Assembly (NCBI GenBank): GCA_951802425.1
Contig: OX637796.1
Span: 496,001-560,000, forward strand
From: Clavaria fumosa
Lineage: Eukaryota > Basidiomycota > Agaricomycetes > Agaricales > Clavariaceae
Direction: 5' to 3'
DNA: 64,000 nt
The position numbers and the translations under genes were made by a program. Under the pieces are notes generated by a model. That model saw only the letters and a list, made by a program, of their open reading frames with translations, was not told the DNA's origin and searched no databases. This document shows positions 48,329-58,937 of the stretch, in pieces (the stretch's first letter is position 1; every line of letters starts with the position of its first letter).

Positions 48329-48654
48329 CCAACCCTCCATCCAGACTTTATTCTGCCCAACCACCCAACACAACACTTAACATCCACCATTTGCCTAACC
48401 ATGACACTTGTCTGGTGACTCCAAAATACTCTGCTTTCCTTTTAAATTGTCCTCTGTACTTGCATATCATGCAGATACAGTAATAAGTGCTCAACTAGGA
48501 AATGCAGTGGGATTGTATGATTCAATAATTAAAATGACATGAGCCCAATACAAAAGTTGCTTAGATATGGTTGAAGGTTGTCATTAAATATTTTTCAAAA
48601 TTCTGGGAATATCTTTAAATGACCCACCAAGGCAGCATTGGTAGGAATATTGTA

Positions 48655-48960
48655 CCTTAAGGATCTTGGTAAAGTGGCCTATTGGCCAGAATCTAAAAGC
48701 AGTCTAAAAACCCTTTGAATATTTTTAGGGTTAGGGCACCTATTTCACATGGAGTTCTAGCTGTTTTGAGTGTGATATACCTAAAGCCTCTCAAGATCCT
48801 GGGTGCCTAAAATACAGTGGCAAGATGTTGGAGAAGGGTCAGAGGAAAGTGGAGCATTGGATACCTGGCAGTAGATGGTCCATAGGGGGTGTTGGGAAAG
48901 GGTGTGGGTGCTTTACATGATTGATTTGGTGACCAGGTCCAAAGGTCCCAGGACAATGGT
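48655..48960. repeat. Diverged orphan monomer of the 655-bp satellite
   Basis: GGTAAAGTGGCCTATTGGCC, GGGTTAGGGCACCTATTT, GAGAAGGGTCAG.GGAAAGTG and GGGAAAGGGTGTGGGTGC occur in the same order and spacing as in the array at 36866, with many substitutions. This is about half a unit. Confidence 0.8.
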
Positions 48961-48999
48961 GTTTTTTACTGACAATGTGCACATGTCATTGATCAATGA

Positions 49000-49650
49000 A
49001 CACAGAATGTGCATAGATGATACCCATATTATTGTTCAATGACATGTGCACACCATCAATGATTGGTCAATTGTATGGGAATATATACCATTGGTCAATG
49101 CCTAGGTCATTTACCCACATTGAGTGCATATCATTGATCAGCGATATGTGCACATTGTGTGTATATGATATGCCCAGGTCATCTATCACAATGGGCGCAT
49201 ATTGTGTGAAAATGATATGCCCAGGTCAGCTATGCACATTGTGTGCATATTGTTGATCAACGATATGCACACATGGTGTGTAAATGATATGACCATGCAA
49301 TTGACATATGGGAATATCATGTATTCACAATGTGCGCATATCGTTGATCAACAATATGCGCACATTGTCAGTAAATGACCAGGCATATCATTAACACACA
49401 ATTTGCACATATCATTGATCAATGAAATGCCCACAATGTGCATAGCTGACCTGGGCACATCACTTACCCACATTGTGCGCATATCATTGATCAACGATAT
49501 GCGCACATTGTGAATACATGATATTCCCATATGTCAATTGCATGGTCATATCATTTACACACCATGTGTGCATATCGTTGATCAACAATATGCACACAAT
49601 GTGCGTAAATGATATGGGCAAATGATATTTGAATATATATGCAGAAAGAG
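49000..49650. repeat. Degenerate ATATGCGCACATTGTG / ATCATTGATCAACGATAT repeats
   Basis: About a dozen short palindromic words (CATTGATCAATG, ATCGTTGATCAACGATATG) alternate with GTGCACATTGTG words on both strands, forming many small inverted repeats. Confidence 0.7.
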
Positions 49651-49754
49651 ACTGAGGTACAGATTTATATAAGCACACATCTGATATTAAATGGTCAAGC
49701 TTTGCATAAGCCTAAGCCTGACCTATTAAGTTAACACCTACTAAAATGGGTCCA

Positions 49755-50260
49755 GATACACCCCACACCAGTATTACCCCCACTGTCCCCACTCATGACT
49801 AATTACTCTGGAGTGCTTCCAGTGCTCCCATTTCCAATACCCAGTGTTAACCCACCACCTTTGTCATATGGGTCACAACATCCACTGCTGCCAACCCCAA
49901 ATTTTCTGCTGCAGTGCCATGACCCTTTGAGATGCCAGGGATTCCACAAGGAATTTCTACTGGCAGCACCCCATGGTGCCCATCAGGAATCCACCTGCTG
50001 GTCTGCCACACTACATCTACTACCCGAAGTCCAGTGATGACAGCCCCAAACCAATGTCTTCACAGGTAAGGACCTCACATGCTAACAATGTTCATCTTGC
50101 ACAGTGTTACATGGTTTCTGGGGAAGCCACAGAAATTCACTACTGATCATGATCGTGTCCTGTTCACCACATCATACCTCTGAGACCAGGCAAATCCTTA
50201 GTGGATGCTGTACATTGTTCAGCAACTGCCACCCATGATGCTGACTAGTGTTGCCACAGC
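49755..50260 (+). pseudogene. CpG-depleted copy of gypsy Gag start
   Basis: TTCCAGTGCTCCCATTTCC through TTTCTGGGGAAGCCACAGAA matches the Gag region at 26660-26200 (minus strand). Where that copy has CG, this one mostly has TG or CA, for example CACAAGGAATTTCTACTGG against CGCAAGGAATTCCACCGG. No open Gag frame remains. Confidence 0.7.
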
Positions 50261-50780
50261 TTAGGCTAGAAGCCAGCTTGGACATGATCATGATCAGTAG
50301 TGAATTTTCACAGTCTGCCCTATGCCCTACCTTAGTAGCATATAAGCCCCCATGTACCTCCATGATCCTCAGTTCGAATATTAACATTATTTCTGGTCCT
50401 TGCCACTTGGTCCGTGTGTTAAGGGACTTCGTCCTCACTGTTCTCGACAGTCCCGACGAGTTCCACAAAACTCCGGCAGACTCCGATGGACTCCAGGTGA
50501 TTTCCCTTTGGACTTCGTCCTTCCTTGTCCTGGAAAGCAAAGTACCAGCAAGGTTAAATTGGGACACGTATACACCATAAGTTTGAGACCATAGTCCCAC
50601 CCTTTGACCTCCTTCTAGTCCTTCTCCTTTGTGTAGAGGAGAAGTCCTTGCGCAACTCCGATCTGGACTGCGAACGGACTCCACTCCGCTCCAGCTTCGT
50701 CTTTGCCACCCACCTGTTTTGGTCTCCTCTACACTACCCCTCCTACCCCTCTTTGGAGCAAAGAATCAGATCTTAACACT
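50261..50780. other. No gene; CTCCG-rich patch at 50440-50700
   Basis: Short CpG-rich patch (AACTCCGGCAGACTCCGATGG) recalling the wording of the LARD-like element but not alignable by eye. Confidence 0.3.
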
Positions 50781-51540
50781 CACCCAGAATCATATGCATA
50801 TGATATGTGTACATTCTGTATGAGTGTACACATATATCACTTGTATATGATATGCATACATTGCATAATGTAAGTATCTCATATGCATCTGATAAGCATA
50901 CATTCTGGGCAAGTGGGCATGCATATAATACATACATTCTGGGCAAGTGGGCATGCATATAATACATACATATCATTTGTATATGATATAGACATGTTAC
51001 AGAATGTACACATATTGTATGCATCCAATATGCATACATTCTGGGCAAGTGTGCATGCACATCATACACAAATGATATAAGCTTGCTCCTGCAGGGTCTC
51101 TCCTGCACACATTATGTAATTAATATGTGTTGTTCATGTATGCATATTGGATGCATACAATATGTGAACATTCTGTAACATGTCTTTATCATATACAAAT
51201 GATATGTGGGCATGCATATACATCATTGGAGTATATGATATATGCATGCCCACTCACCCAGAATGTATGCATATCGTATGCATACGATATGCGTACATTC
51301 CTGGCAAGTGGGCATGCATATATATCATTTGTATATGATGTACACATGCCCACTCACCCAGAATGCACGCATATCGTATGCATAGGATATGCATGCATTC
51401 CTGGTGAGTGGGGATGCATATACATCATTTGTATATGATATATGCATGCCCACTCACCCAGAATGTACGCATATCGTACGCATACGATATGCATACATTC
51501 CTGGTGAGTGGGGATGCATATACATCATTTGTATATGATA
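50780..51540. repeat. Degenerate ATATGATATGCATACATTCTGG repeats
   Basis: Roughly ten units of about 60-120 bp combine ATCATTTGTATATGATAT with GCATACATTC(T/C)GG..AGTGGGCATGCATAT in alternating orientation, giving many nested short palindromes. Confidence 0.7.
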
Positions 51541-51889
51541 TATAAAGAAACTCTTCATGACCTTTGTGCAACCTTACCAAGACTATTTGGTTTGACTGTG
51601 ATGAATATATGTACAACACTGAATAATTGTATATGCATATCCTCTGCCCAGAAGTATGCATATCATTTGTGAATGATATGCGTACTTCTGGGAAGAGTGT
51701 GTCCTCTGCTTGGAAGTATGCATATTGTCTGCAAACGATATACATACACACTCTTCCCAGAAGACAGCAACATATCCATATCATTCATGAGACCAAGACT
51801 TACTTATGTGTGGGAAATAGCTCATCTCCTTCGACTGTACTCAGACCTAACCTAACCCTAATTACAAAAATCTACTACAATGTTACCAG
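51541..51889. other. Continuation of AT-rich repeats; no gene
   Basis: GTATGCATATC-type words with CTCTTCCCAGAAG inverted words at 51690-51760. No gene. Confidence 0.3.
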
Positions 51890-52506
51890 CATTACTCATG
51901 TGACCTCCCACCCAAGGTCACCTACATCACTAGCATCACCCACATGACCAACCCCATGATGCCATGACCTTAACACCCAAATGTGCCACCAATGGTCAGC
52001 TGCATACATACTTCAAATATGTTCCCCTCTTTGCCTACAGTAGTCTAAAACTACAATATCTATGATCTGAGGATCCCCCCATAGTTATGGTTACATATAT
52101 GATTATTTAACTAGGTTGTGACCCATGACCAGCCATGCTTGCAACCTTACCTATGCTTCCCTAACCCCTCACAACCTTAGTAGTGCACACACATGATGCT
52201 GGTGATGCAGGTGATGCAGGTGGTGCTAGTTGGCAAGTCACATGCATCAGAAGTATGAGTGTGCCAAGTGTAACTAGAGGAGTGTGGAGGTCTGGTGCAT
52301 TGGTAGGGCATGTAGTGAGGGGAGGTGTGAGGCATGATAGGGTCTGATAATGTATAAATGGTGACAGAAGGTCATGAGGGTTTGTAGACAGCTTGGGAAG
52401 GTTTAGAAGGTTTGAGGGTGGATGCATAGGGTCATGGGAGGATGTCAGAAGGCTCATGGATGGTGCTAGACATGGTAGGTTTGGGAAAAATGAGAGGGTC
52501 ATGACA
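51890..52506. mobile_element. LTR family B fragments, the second inverted
   Basis: 51890-52190 follows the middle of the LTR at 45864 (plus sense). 52196-52506 is the reverse complement of 52834-53150, so two LTR pieces face each other across a 330-bp spacer. Confidence 0.7.
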
Positions 52507-52579
52507 GTAATATCTCTGAGACTGTTCTTGTAGTTACTAACTATTATGGCCCAGACTTGTAGTATATAACCTATGTACT

Positions 52580-53272
52580 TTCTGTAGAGTATTTGGCAGT
52601 CTGGATACTTCATACCCATACCCCCCCATACTCTGTAAATCCCACTCCCCCTTAGTGAATGGCATGGGTTACCCATGGGTAAATTTGACTGTACCCATAC
52701 TCACACCTGACAGTACCCTTACCCATGGGTATGGGTCCACTAAACTGCCAGGTACAGGTATGGGTTTGTACCTCTTGTACCCACTCTCTCACCAAGGGAC
52801 TCTAAGTCCAACCCAACTGTCATGACCCTCTCATTTTCCCCAAACATACCATGTCTAGCACCATCCATGAGCCTTCTGACATCCTCCCATGACCCTATGC
52901 ATTCACCCTCAAACCTTCTAAACCTTCCCAAGCTGTCTACAAACCCTCCTGACCTTCTGTCACCATTTATACATTATCAGACCCTATCATGCCTCACACA
53001 TCCCCTCACTACATGCCCTACCAATGCACCAGACCTCCACACTCCTCTAGTTACACTTGGCACACTCATACTTCTGATGCATGTGACTTGCCAACTAGCA
53101 CCACCCACACCACCTCTCTTCTCTTCTATACTTTGTCTTATGTCTTTGTGACTTTCTGGGACTAAATATTATTGATTATACTCAACAGTTGATTGACCTC
53201 AGTGAGTTCAAATGAGCAGCCACCAACAAATTGACTATCAATGATATTTATGAGACAGGATGAGCCCTAACA
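52580..53272 (+). mobile_element. LTR family B, copy 4 (right part)
   Basis: Near-identical to 47638-48328. Differences I can see are mostly C/T, including CGGG to TGGG at two places. It ends CCCTAACA followed by CCAACCCT, which also follows copy 3, so the shared segment includes the first bases of the element's interior. The LINE starts immediately after. Confidence 0.75.
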
Positions 53273-53420
53273 CCAACCCTGGGGACTTCCTTTCTAGGCA
53301 ACCACACCAACACCTGCGAAAAAGCAAGTGAAGAAAACGAGCAAGGACGCTCACTCGCTCAGCTGCCTAGTATTCTAGTCTATACAACTCTCTTAGTGTA
53401 CTTATACTCTCACCCTCTGA

Positions 53421-55913
53421 ATGTCCACGAACAGTGGGGGACTTCGAACAGATGCGGCAAGAGGAGGCCGCGCATCGCGAGCACGCACCCCCCTGCCAAA
53501 CCAAACGCCAGCACTCAACCAACCCAATGCCAGAGACGATGACAACCACGCCGGTGACATCAGAGCCCAGGCAAAGGCCATGATGGAAAAGGAAGGCTGG
53601 CTCCCACCGAACGGCACCATCAACGTGACGACCCTGGCCGCTGCCCTAACGAGAATCACGCACAACGTGGCACGCATCCCCAAGCAGGCGCTCGACGGGA
53701 TCAATGCCACTGCTGTGCTCCTGAACGCGATAGAAGAGCCACTGGATCCCAAGTCCCTGGCCGAGAAAGTCAATGATGCGATCGCTCCCACCATCGACAG
53801 ACTCGATGGAGCTGCGGTCAAGGCCAGACAGGCCGTCGCGCAGCTCCTCGCGAGAACGCAAGCCAACTCCGCTGCCCTGGAAGAGCTGAAAGAGGAGACG
53901 CATGCCCTACAGAACCTGCGCAACCAGCTAAACTCAACCATGAACGAGCTCACCCAACGGACAGAGTCGGCCTCACGCAACACCCCGGGAAGAGGAGACA
54001 CAGATCAAAACCCTCCTGAAGGGAACAACTACGCCGACAACCTCCAACGCACAGGCGACCCCTCCCCACGATCATACGCAGCGGCAGTACAAGCAGCCCT
54101 CACGCCAGGGCATGAGGAGGTAATGGCGCGATCTCAGGACAGACGACGCCAGGTCATAATCGAAAGAGACACACCAGGCGATGACCCCTCAGCATGCCAG
54201 GATGACTCACTAACGGAGAAAGTATTAGTAGAGAAAGCTAATGCAGCTATAGATCTAATGGGCGACGCGATACCAGGCCGCCCACCCCTCGACAGGCTTT
54301 TCGTCGGTGCCCAGAAGCTACAACGCGGGCGCGTTCTTTACCTCATGGCCAACGAAGGGGCTGCAGAATGGCTCAGGCGGGACGACGTCAAGAAGGGCTT
54401 CACCGACCACTATGGAACGCCAATTAGAGTCAGAGGACAGGGATATGGAGTAATATGTGAGTACATACCAATCTCGTTTGACCCTAACACCAGCACCACT
54501 ACGGTCAAGATTGTCAACGACCTCCCAGCGGGGGCGATCGCAGAAGCCAAATACCTGAAAGACCCGAAACGACGAGCGGTGAACCAACGAACGGCCTTCG
54601 TCCTACTAACCCTCAGAACGGCAAGACAAGCCAACAAGGTATTGAAAGAAGGCCTAATCATTGAAGGCAAGAAAGTCTTCGGGCGCAAAGACATCCAGGA
54701 GGCGAGGCGCTGCCTCAAATGCCAAGGATATGCACACAGACACTTTGCGGCGAACTGCCCGCAGATACACGACACCTGCGCCATATGCGGCCGCATCCAC
54801 CGCACCGCAGATTGCCCTGTTGAAGACGGGACAAGATTCTGCGCCAACTGCAAGTCAGATGACCACACAGCTAGCGACAGGAAATGCCCTATATTCAGAG
54901 CCGAGTGCGATAGAGTAAACCGACACCTCCCAGAGAACAAATACAGGTACTACCCCATAGTTGACAACCCATCGTCGTGGGAACTAGCACAACAAAGTGA
55001 CTCCCCGGCTCCCTCACCCACATCTACGACTAGGCCCAACATCACGACGCCCAGCCGAGCCAGGGCCATCCACCAAGCGACACCACGGGCTAGGTTCCAG
55101 GCCGTAATGACACCAGCACCAACACTGACACCGACGCCGACAGCAACAGCGATAGCACCGTCGGGGACGCCAACACCGCACACTCGGAACGCCATGCCCC
55201 ATCTGGTACAGGACAGACACACTTCCAGACCGACTCCCCCAGCCTTCCTACCCCCACCAGGAGACAGCGGATGGTCCAGCAGAGACAAAGGTAAGGGGAG
55301 AGCCAACACAGAGCAGCCCAACAATACAAGGAACAAAAGAAACGGCCCACAAACACACCACGGTTTTGTGATAACACCGGGGGCCACAACCCCCGGGACC
55401 CAAACGTATCTGGATCGTTGGATGCACCCCGCGAGAGCAGCGGCGCTCACGGGAGCGCCCGCACCCGGAACCAGCAGAACGACTACACCAGCCACACCGA
55501 CGGAACTGCCACCCCAGCATCAGCCCCAACCCAAACCTCAGCCTCAGCCGCATCCTCAGACCCAGCCAACAACAGGATTCGGATCCGAGCCCGGACCCAG
55601 ACCCTCTCCCGCACCTCCCGCACCTCCCGCACCACCCCAGCCCGTGGACGCCGACAGCAATGGCAGCCGGGCTCCGACCCCAACCCCGTCCCCGGCCCCG
55701 GCCCCGTTGTTAACTATAACCACAGCCCCAGCAGTAGAACGAAGGCAGTCTCCCGTGCCCGCACCTGCGCCTGCGCCCGAACCCGCACCTGCACCTGCAC
55801 CCGCGCCCGCGACCACAACCACAACCGCATCACCGGCACAGACACAAACACCACCACCACCACCCCGAAGCGAACGACGGGTAACTGACAGCTCACAACG
55901 ACCCCATCAATGA
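53421..55913 (+). CDS. LINE ORF1 (Gag-like, CCHC zinc knuckles), 830 aa
   Basis: Intact frame from ATG to TGA. Residues about 1-60 are disordered; 110-190 are helical with a likely coiled coil (EELKEETHALQNLRNQL). About 270-430 is a folded core. Three Cys/His clusters start near residue 431: CLKCQGYAHRHFAANC (long C-x2-C-x6-H-x4-C spacing), CAICGRIHRTADC and CANCKSDDHTASDRKC. From about 540 to the end is Pro/Thr/Ala-rich (PAPAPAPEPAPAPA). In this clade ORF1 is the RNA-binding particle protein (family knowledge). The stop overlaps the ORF2 start as ATGA. Confidence 0.85.
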   Translation: MSTNSGGLRTDAARGGRASRARTPLPNQTPALNQPNARDDDNHAGDIRAQAKAMMEKEGWLPPNGTINVTTLAAALTRITHNVARIPKQALDGINATAVLLNAIEEPLDPKSLAEKVNDAIAPTIDRLDGAAVKARQAVAQLLARTQANSAALEELKEETHALQNLRNQLNSTMNELTQRTESASRNTPGRGDTDQNPPEGNNYADNLQRTGDPSPRSYAAAVQAALTPGHEEVMARSQDRRRQVIIERDTPGDDPSACQDDSLTEKVLVEKANAAIDLMGDAIPGRPPLDRLFVGAQKLQRGRVLYLMANEGAAEWLRRDDVKKGFTDHYGTPIRVRGQGYGVICEYIPISFDPNTSTTTVKIVNDLPAGAIAEAKYLKDPKRRAVNQRTAFVLLTLRTARQANKVLKEGLIIEGKKVFGRKDIQEARRCLKCQGYAHRHFAANCPQIHDTCAICGRIHRTADCPVEDGTRFCANCKSDDHTASDRKCPIFRAECDRVNRHLPENKYRYYPIVDNPSSWELAQQSDSPAPSPTSTTRPNITTPSRARAIHQATPRARFQAVMTPAPTLTPTPTATAIAPSGTPTPHTRNAMPHLVQDRHTSRPTPPAFLPPPGDSGWSSRDKGKGRANTEQPNNTRNKRNGPQTHHGFVITPGATTPGTQTYLDRWMHPARAAALTGAPAPGTSRTTTPATPTELPPQHQPQPKPQPQPHPQTQPTTGFGSEPGPRPSPAPPAPPAPPQPVDADSNGSRAPTPTPSPAPAPLLTITTAPAVERRQSPVPAPAPAPEPAPAPAPAPATTTTTASPAQTQTPPPPPRSERRVTDSSQRPHQ

Positions 55914-57351
55914 TCCCAAGACCCGAAGAACGCTTCCAATCCCGACTGAGAATATGGCAGCAAAACACCCGCAAGTCATTGGACAACATGCTACACCTTA
56001 TCAACAGCCTCAACTCTGAGAAATACGACCTATGCCCAGTACAGGAACCGCACATTGATTTTCTTAACAGGACACGCGCGCCCAATGGGTGGCGAGTCAT
56101 ACTCCCTCCGTCCCACAACAAAAACAGAAACAGAAACGACACAGACATCGCAAACCGCACAAGGTCAGCCATACTAGTGAGCCCTCGCCTGGACACATCA
56201 AGGTGGATGGACCTCGCCATCGACTCGCCGGACGTCACAGGCATCCAGCTATGGGGGGAGTTCGGTACATTACGACTCATCAACATATACAATGACTGCA
56301 CACACTCGGACGCAATACACATGGTAAGGTCATGGCTTGATGCTGCTGACAACCGAGATACAAATGTAGACAACCCGCCGGGCCCAAACCTACCCACCGC
56401 CCCACTTCACCCCCCCCGTCTCCCAGTTCACAACATCGTGCTGGGGGACTTCAACCGGCACCACCCGATGTGGGAGGATGACTCCAACACGCAGCTGTTC
56501 ACCAACCGGGCACTGGAGATGGCCCAACCCCTTTTAGATCTGATAGCGACGCAGGGGCTCGAACTCGGACTACCCAAGGGCACCCCCACACTACAACTCT
56601 CCATGACGAAGAACTGGTCACGGCCAGACAACGTCTTTCTCTCTCCCACACTCATGGAAGCACTGATACACTGCGACACAGCGCCAGGGAAACCCCCGCC
56701 CAAAGCCGACCACCTCCCAATCCTAACGACGATTGAGATCCCCACCCTAAAGGCTCGCGAGGTAGCAAGGCGAAACTGGCGTGCCACGGACTGGGAATCC
56801 TTCAGGACATCACTACAGGAGGCACTCGAGGAGGAACCCCCCCCGCAACGCATACGCACAACCCTCGACCTCGACAATGCGGTCCGAATTGTCAAAAATG
56901 CCCTACGGTCAGCCACAGAGAAGGCAGTTCCAATGGCGAGAGTTTGCCCACACACCAAGCGATGGTGGACCCAGGACCTATCCAAGGCCAGAGCAAACGC
57001 CAGGAGGACAAACCGACGATCCTATGGACGAAGACTCACCCCAACACATCCGGTCCACGAAGAGGCATGACGAGCCAGAAATGCATACTCTCAGTTAATC
57101 AGACAGAGCAAAGAGGAACACTGGAAGGCATGGCTCGAGGATGCCACGGACCAATCTATCTGGACCATTCACAGGTACACTAACACAGGAGGCGATGGGA
57201 GCTCATGCACACGTCTCCCCAATCTAAAGAACCCCCCGGGAGGGGACCTGGACATGGCCACCACCAACAAGGATAAAAGTATGGCGCTGCACTCAGTCTT
57301 CTTCCCCCCACCTCCCCAGATCCCGCACACCTACGATGAACACCAGATGTG
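55910..57351 (+). pseudogene. LINE ORF2: endonuclease domain followed by nonsense codon and truncation
   Basis: ATG at 55910 overlaps the ORF1 stop. Residues 10-235 are an endonuclease/exonuclease/phosphatase-type domain: WQQNTRKS, VQEPHID (catalytic Glu), LGDFNRHHPMW near residue 180, RPDNVFLS and ADHLPI. That set is what an apurinic-type LINE endonuclease needs for target nicking (family knowledge). TGA at 57068-57070 interrupts HEEA; the same frame then continues for about 93 codons (RARNAYSQLIRQSKEEHW), so TGA probably replaced CGA. Sequence ends before RT motifs. Confidence 0.85.
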
Positions 57352-57419
57352 AGCATTGTAATGCAACATTTTATTGCAATTACCATAAGTGTGTGATGCA
57401 ACCTCAATGGCAAGTTGCC

Positions 57420-58690
57420 ATCCCCTGCCATGTTGCATCACCTCCATCCCCTCATCCCTGCCATGTTGCATCACCTCCATCCCCTCATCCCCTGCCACAT
57501 TGCATCACCTCCATCCCCTCATCCCTGCCATGTTGCATCACCTCCATCCCCTCATCCCCTGCTGTGTTGCATCACCACCATCCCCTCATCCCCTGCTGCG
57601 TTGCATCACCTCCATCCCCTCATCCCCTGCTGCATTGCATCACCTCCATCCCCTCATCCCCCACAGTGTTGCATCACCTCCATCCCCTCATCCCCCACAA
57701 TGTTGCATCACCTCCATCACCTCATCCCCCACAATGTTGCATCACCTCCATCACCTCATCCCCCACAGTGTTGCATCACCTCCATCCCCTCATCCCCCAC
57801 AGTGTTGCATCACCTCCATCCCCTCATCCCCCACAGTGTTGCATCACCTCCATCCCCTCATCCCCCACAGTGTTGCATCACCTCCATCCCCTCTTCCCCT
57901 GCTGTGGTGCATCACCTCCATCACCTCATCCCCCACCATGTTGCATCACCTCCATCCCCTTGTCCCCTGCCATGTTGCATCACCTCCATCCCTTCATCCC
58001 CCACCATGTTGCATCACCTCCATCCCCTCATCCCCTGCCATGTTGGATCACCTCCATCCCCTCTTCCCCTGCCATGTTGCATCACCTCCATCCCCTCATC
58101 CCCTGCCATGTTGCATCACCTCCATCCCCTCATCCCCTGCTGCATTGCATCACCTCCATCACCTCCATCACCTCCATCACCTCCATCCCCTCATCCCCTA
58201 CCACATTGCATCACCTCCATCCCCTTGTCCCCTGCCACAGTGCATCACCTCCATCCCCTCATCCCCCACCATGTTGCATCACCTCCATCCCTTCATCCCC
58301 CACTGCATTGCATCACCTCCATCCCCTTGTTCCCTGCCACATTGCATCACCTCCATCCCCTCATCCCCTGCTGCATTGCATCACCTCCATCACCTCCATC
58401 ACCTCCATCACCTCCATCCCCTCATCCCCTACCACATTGCATCACCTCCATCCCCTTGTCCCCTGCAACAGTGCATCACCTCCATCCCCTCATCCCCCAC
58501 CATGTTGCATCACCTCCATCCCTTCATCCCCCACTGCATTGCATCACCTCCATCCCCTTGTTCCCTGCCACATTGCATCACCTCCATCACCTCATCCCCT
58601 GCTGCATTGCATCACCTCCATCACCTCCATCACCTCCATCACCTCCATCCCCTCATCCCCACTGTGTTGCATCACCTCATCACCCTCTGT
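57420..58690. repeat. 34-bp minisatellite, about 36 copies
   Basis: The unit includes TTGCATCACCTCCATCCCCT and CATCCCCTGCCATG. Several positions expand (CACCTCCAT)n. A block of about 240 bp (near 58145-58385) is duplicated at 58385-58620 with few changes. All three plus frames stay open for over 450 codons because the unit lacks stops. Confidence 0.95.
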
Positions 58691-58937
58691 CTTCCCAGCT
58701 CCCATTCCTCTTTAATACAGTATCATCCAACTTACTTCCCCTTACAAATACTAGTAGACAGATTTCTGCATGTACCTTAACTTTCATTCGAGAAGGGTAT
58801 ATAATCCACCCACCTTTGTGGGGGATGTACGACACATTACACTAATTGCCAAAAAGTCACTTAAACATCAAAATAATGTGGCCACCAGGCTCGGTCCCCA
58901 CCATCCCCATACCTCGCTAGGCCTCACCGCATACTCG
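58691..58937. other. 3' flank of the minus-strand gene
   Basis: Nothing recognised. Confidence 0.3.

Larger units (their letters stand above)
53281..57351 (+). mobile_element. Tad-like LINE, 5' complete and 3' truncated
   Basis: The leader GGGGACTTCCTTTCTAGGC matches a second copy at 20615. ORF1 (53421-55913) and ORF2 (from 55910) are present, but the sequence leaves the LINE at about 57351 before any reverse transcriptase. No poly-A tail. LINEs are usually truncated at the 5' end, so loss of the 3' part points to a later deletion or replacement by the adjoining minisatellite. Confidence 0.85.

Noticed and set aside
57336..58845. Three overlapping 450-480 codon open frames
   Set aside because: The 34-bp repeat has no stop in any plus frame; its length is not a multiple of 3, so the three readings are the same peptide out of phase.
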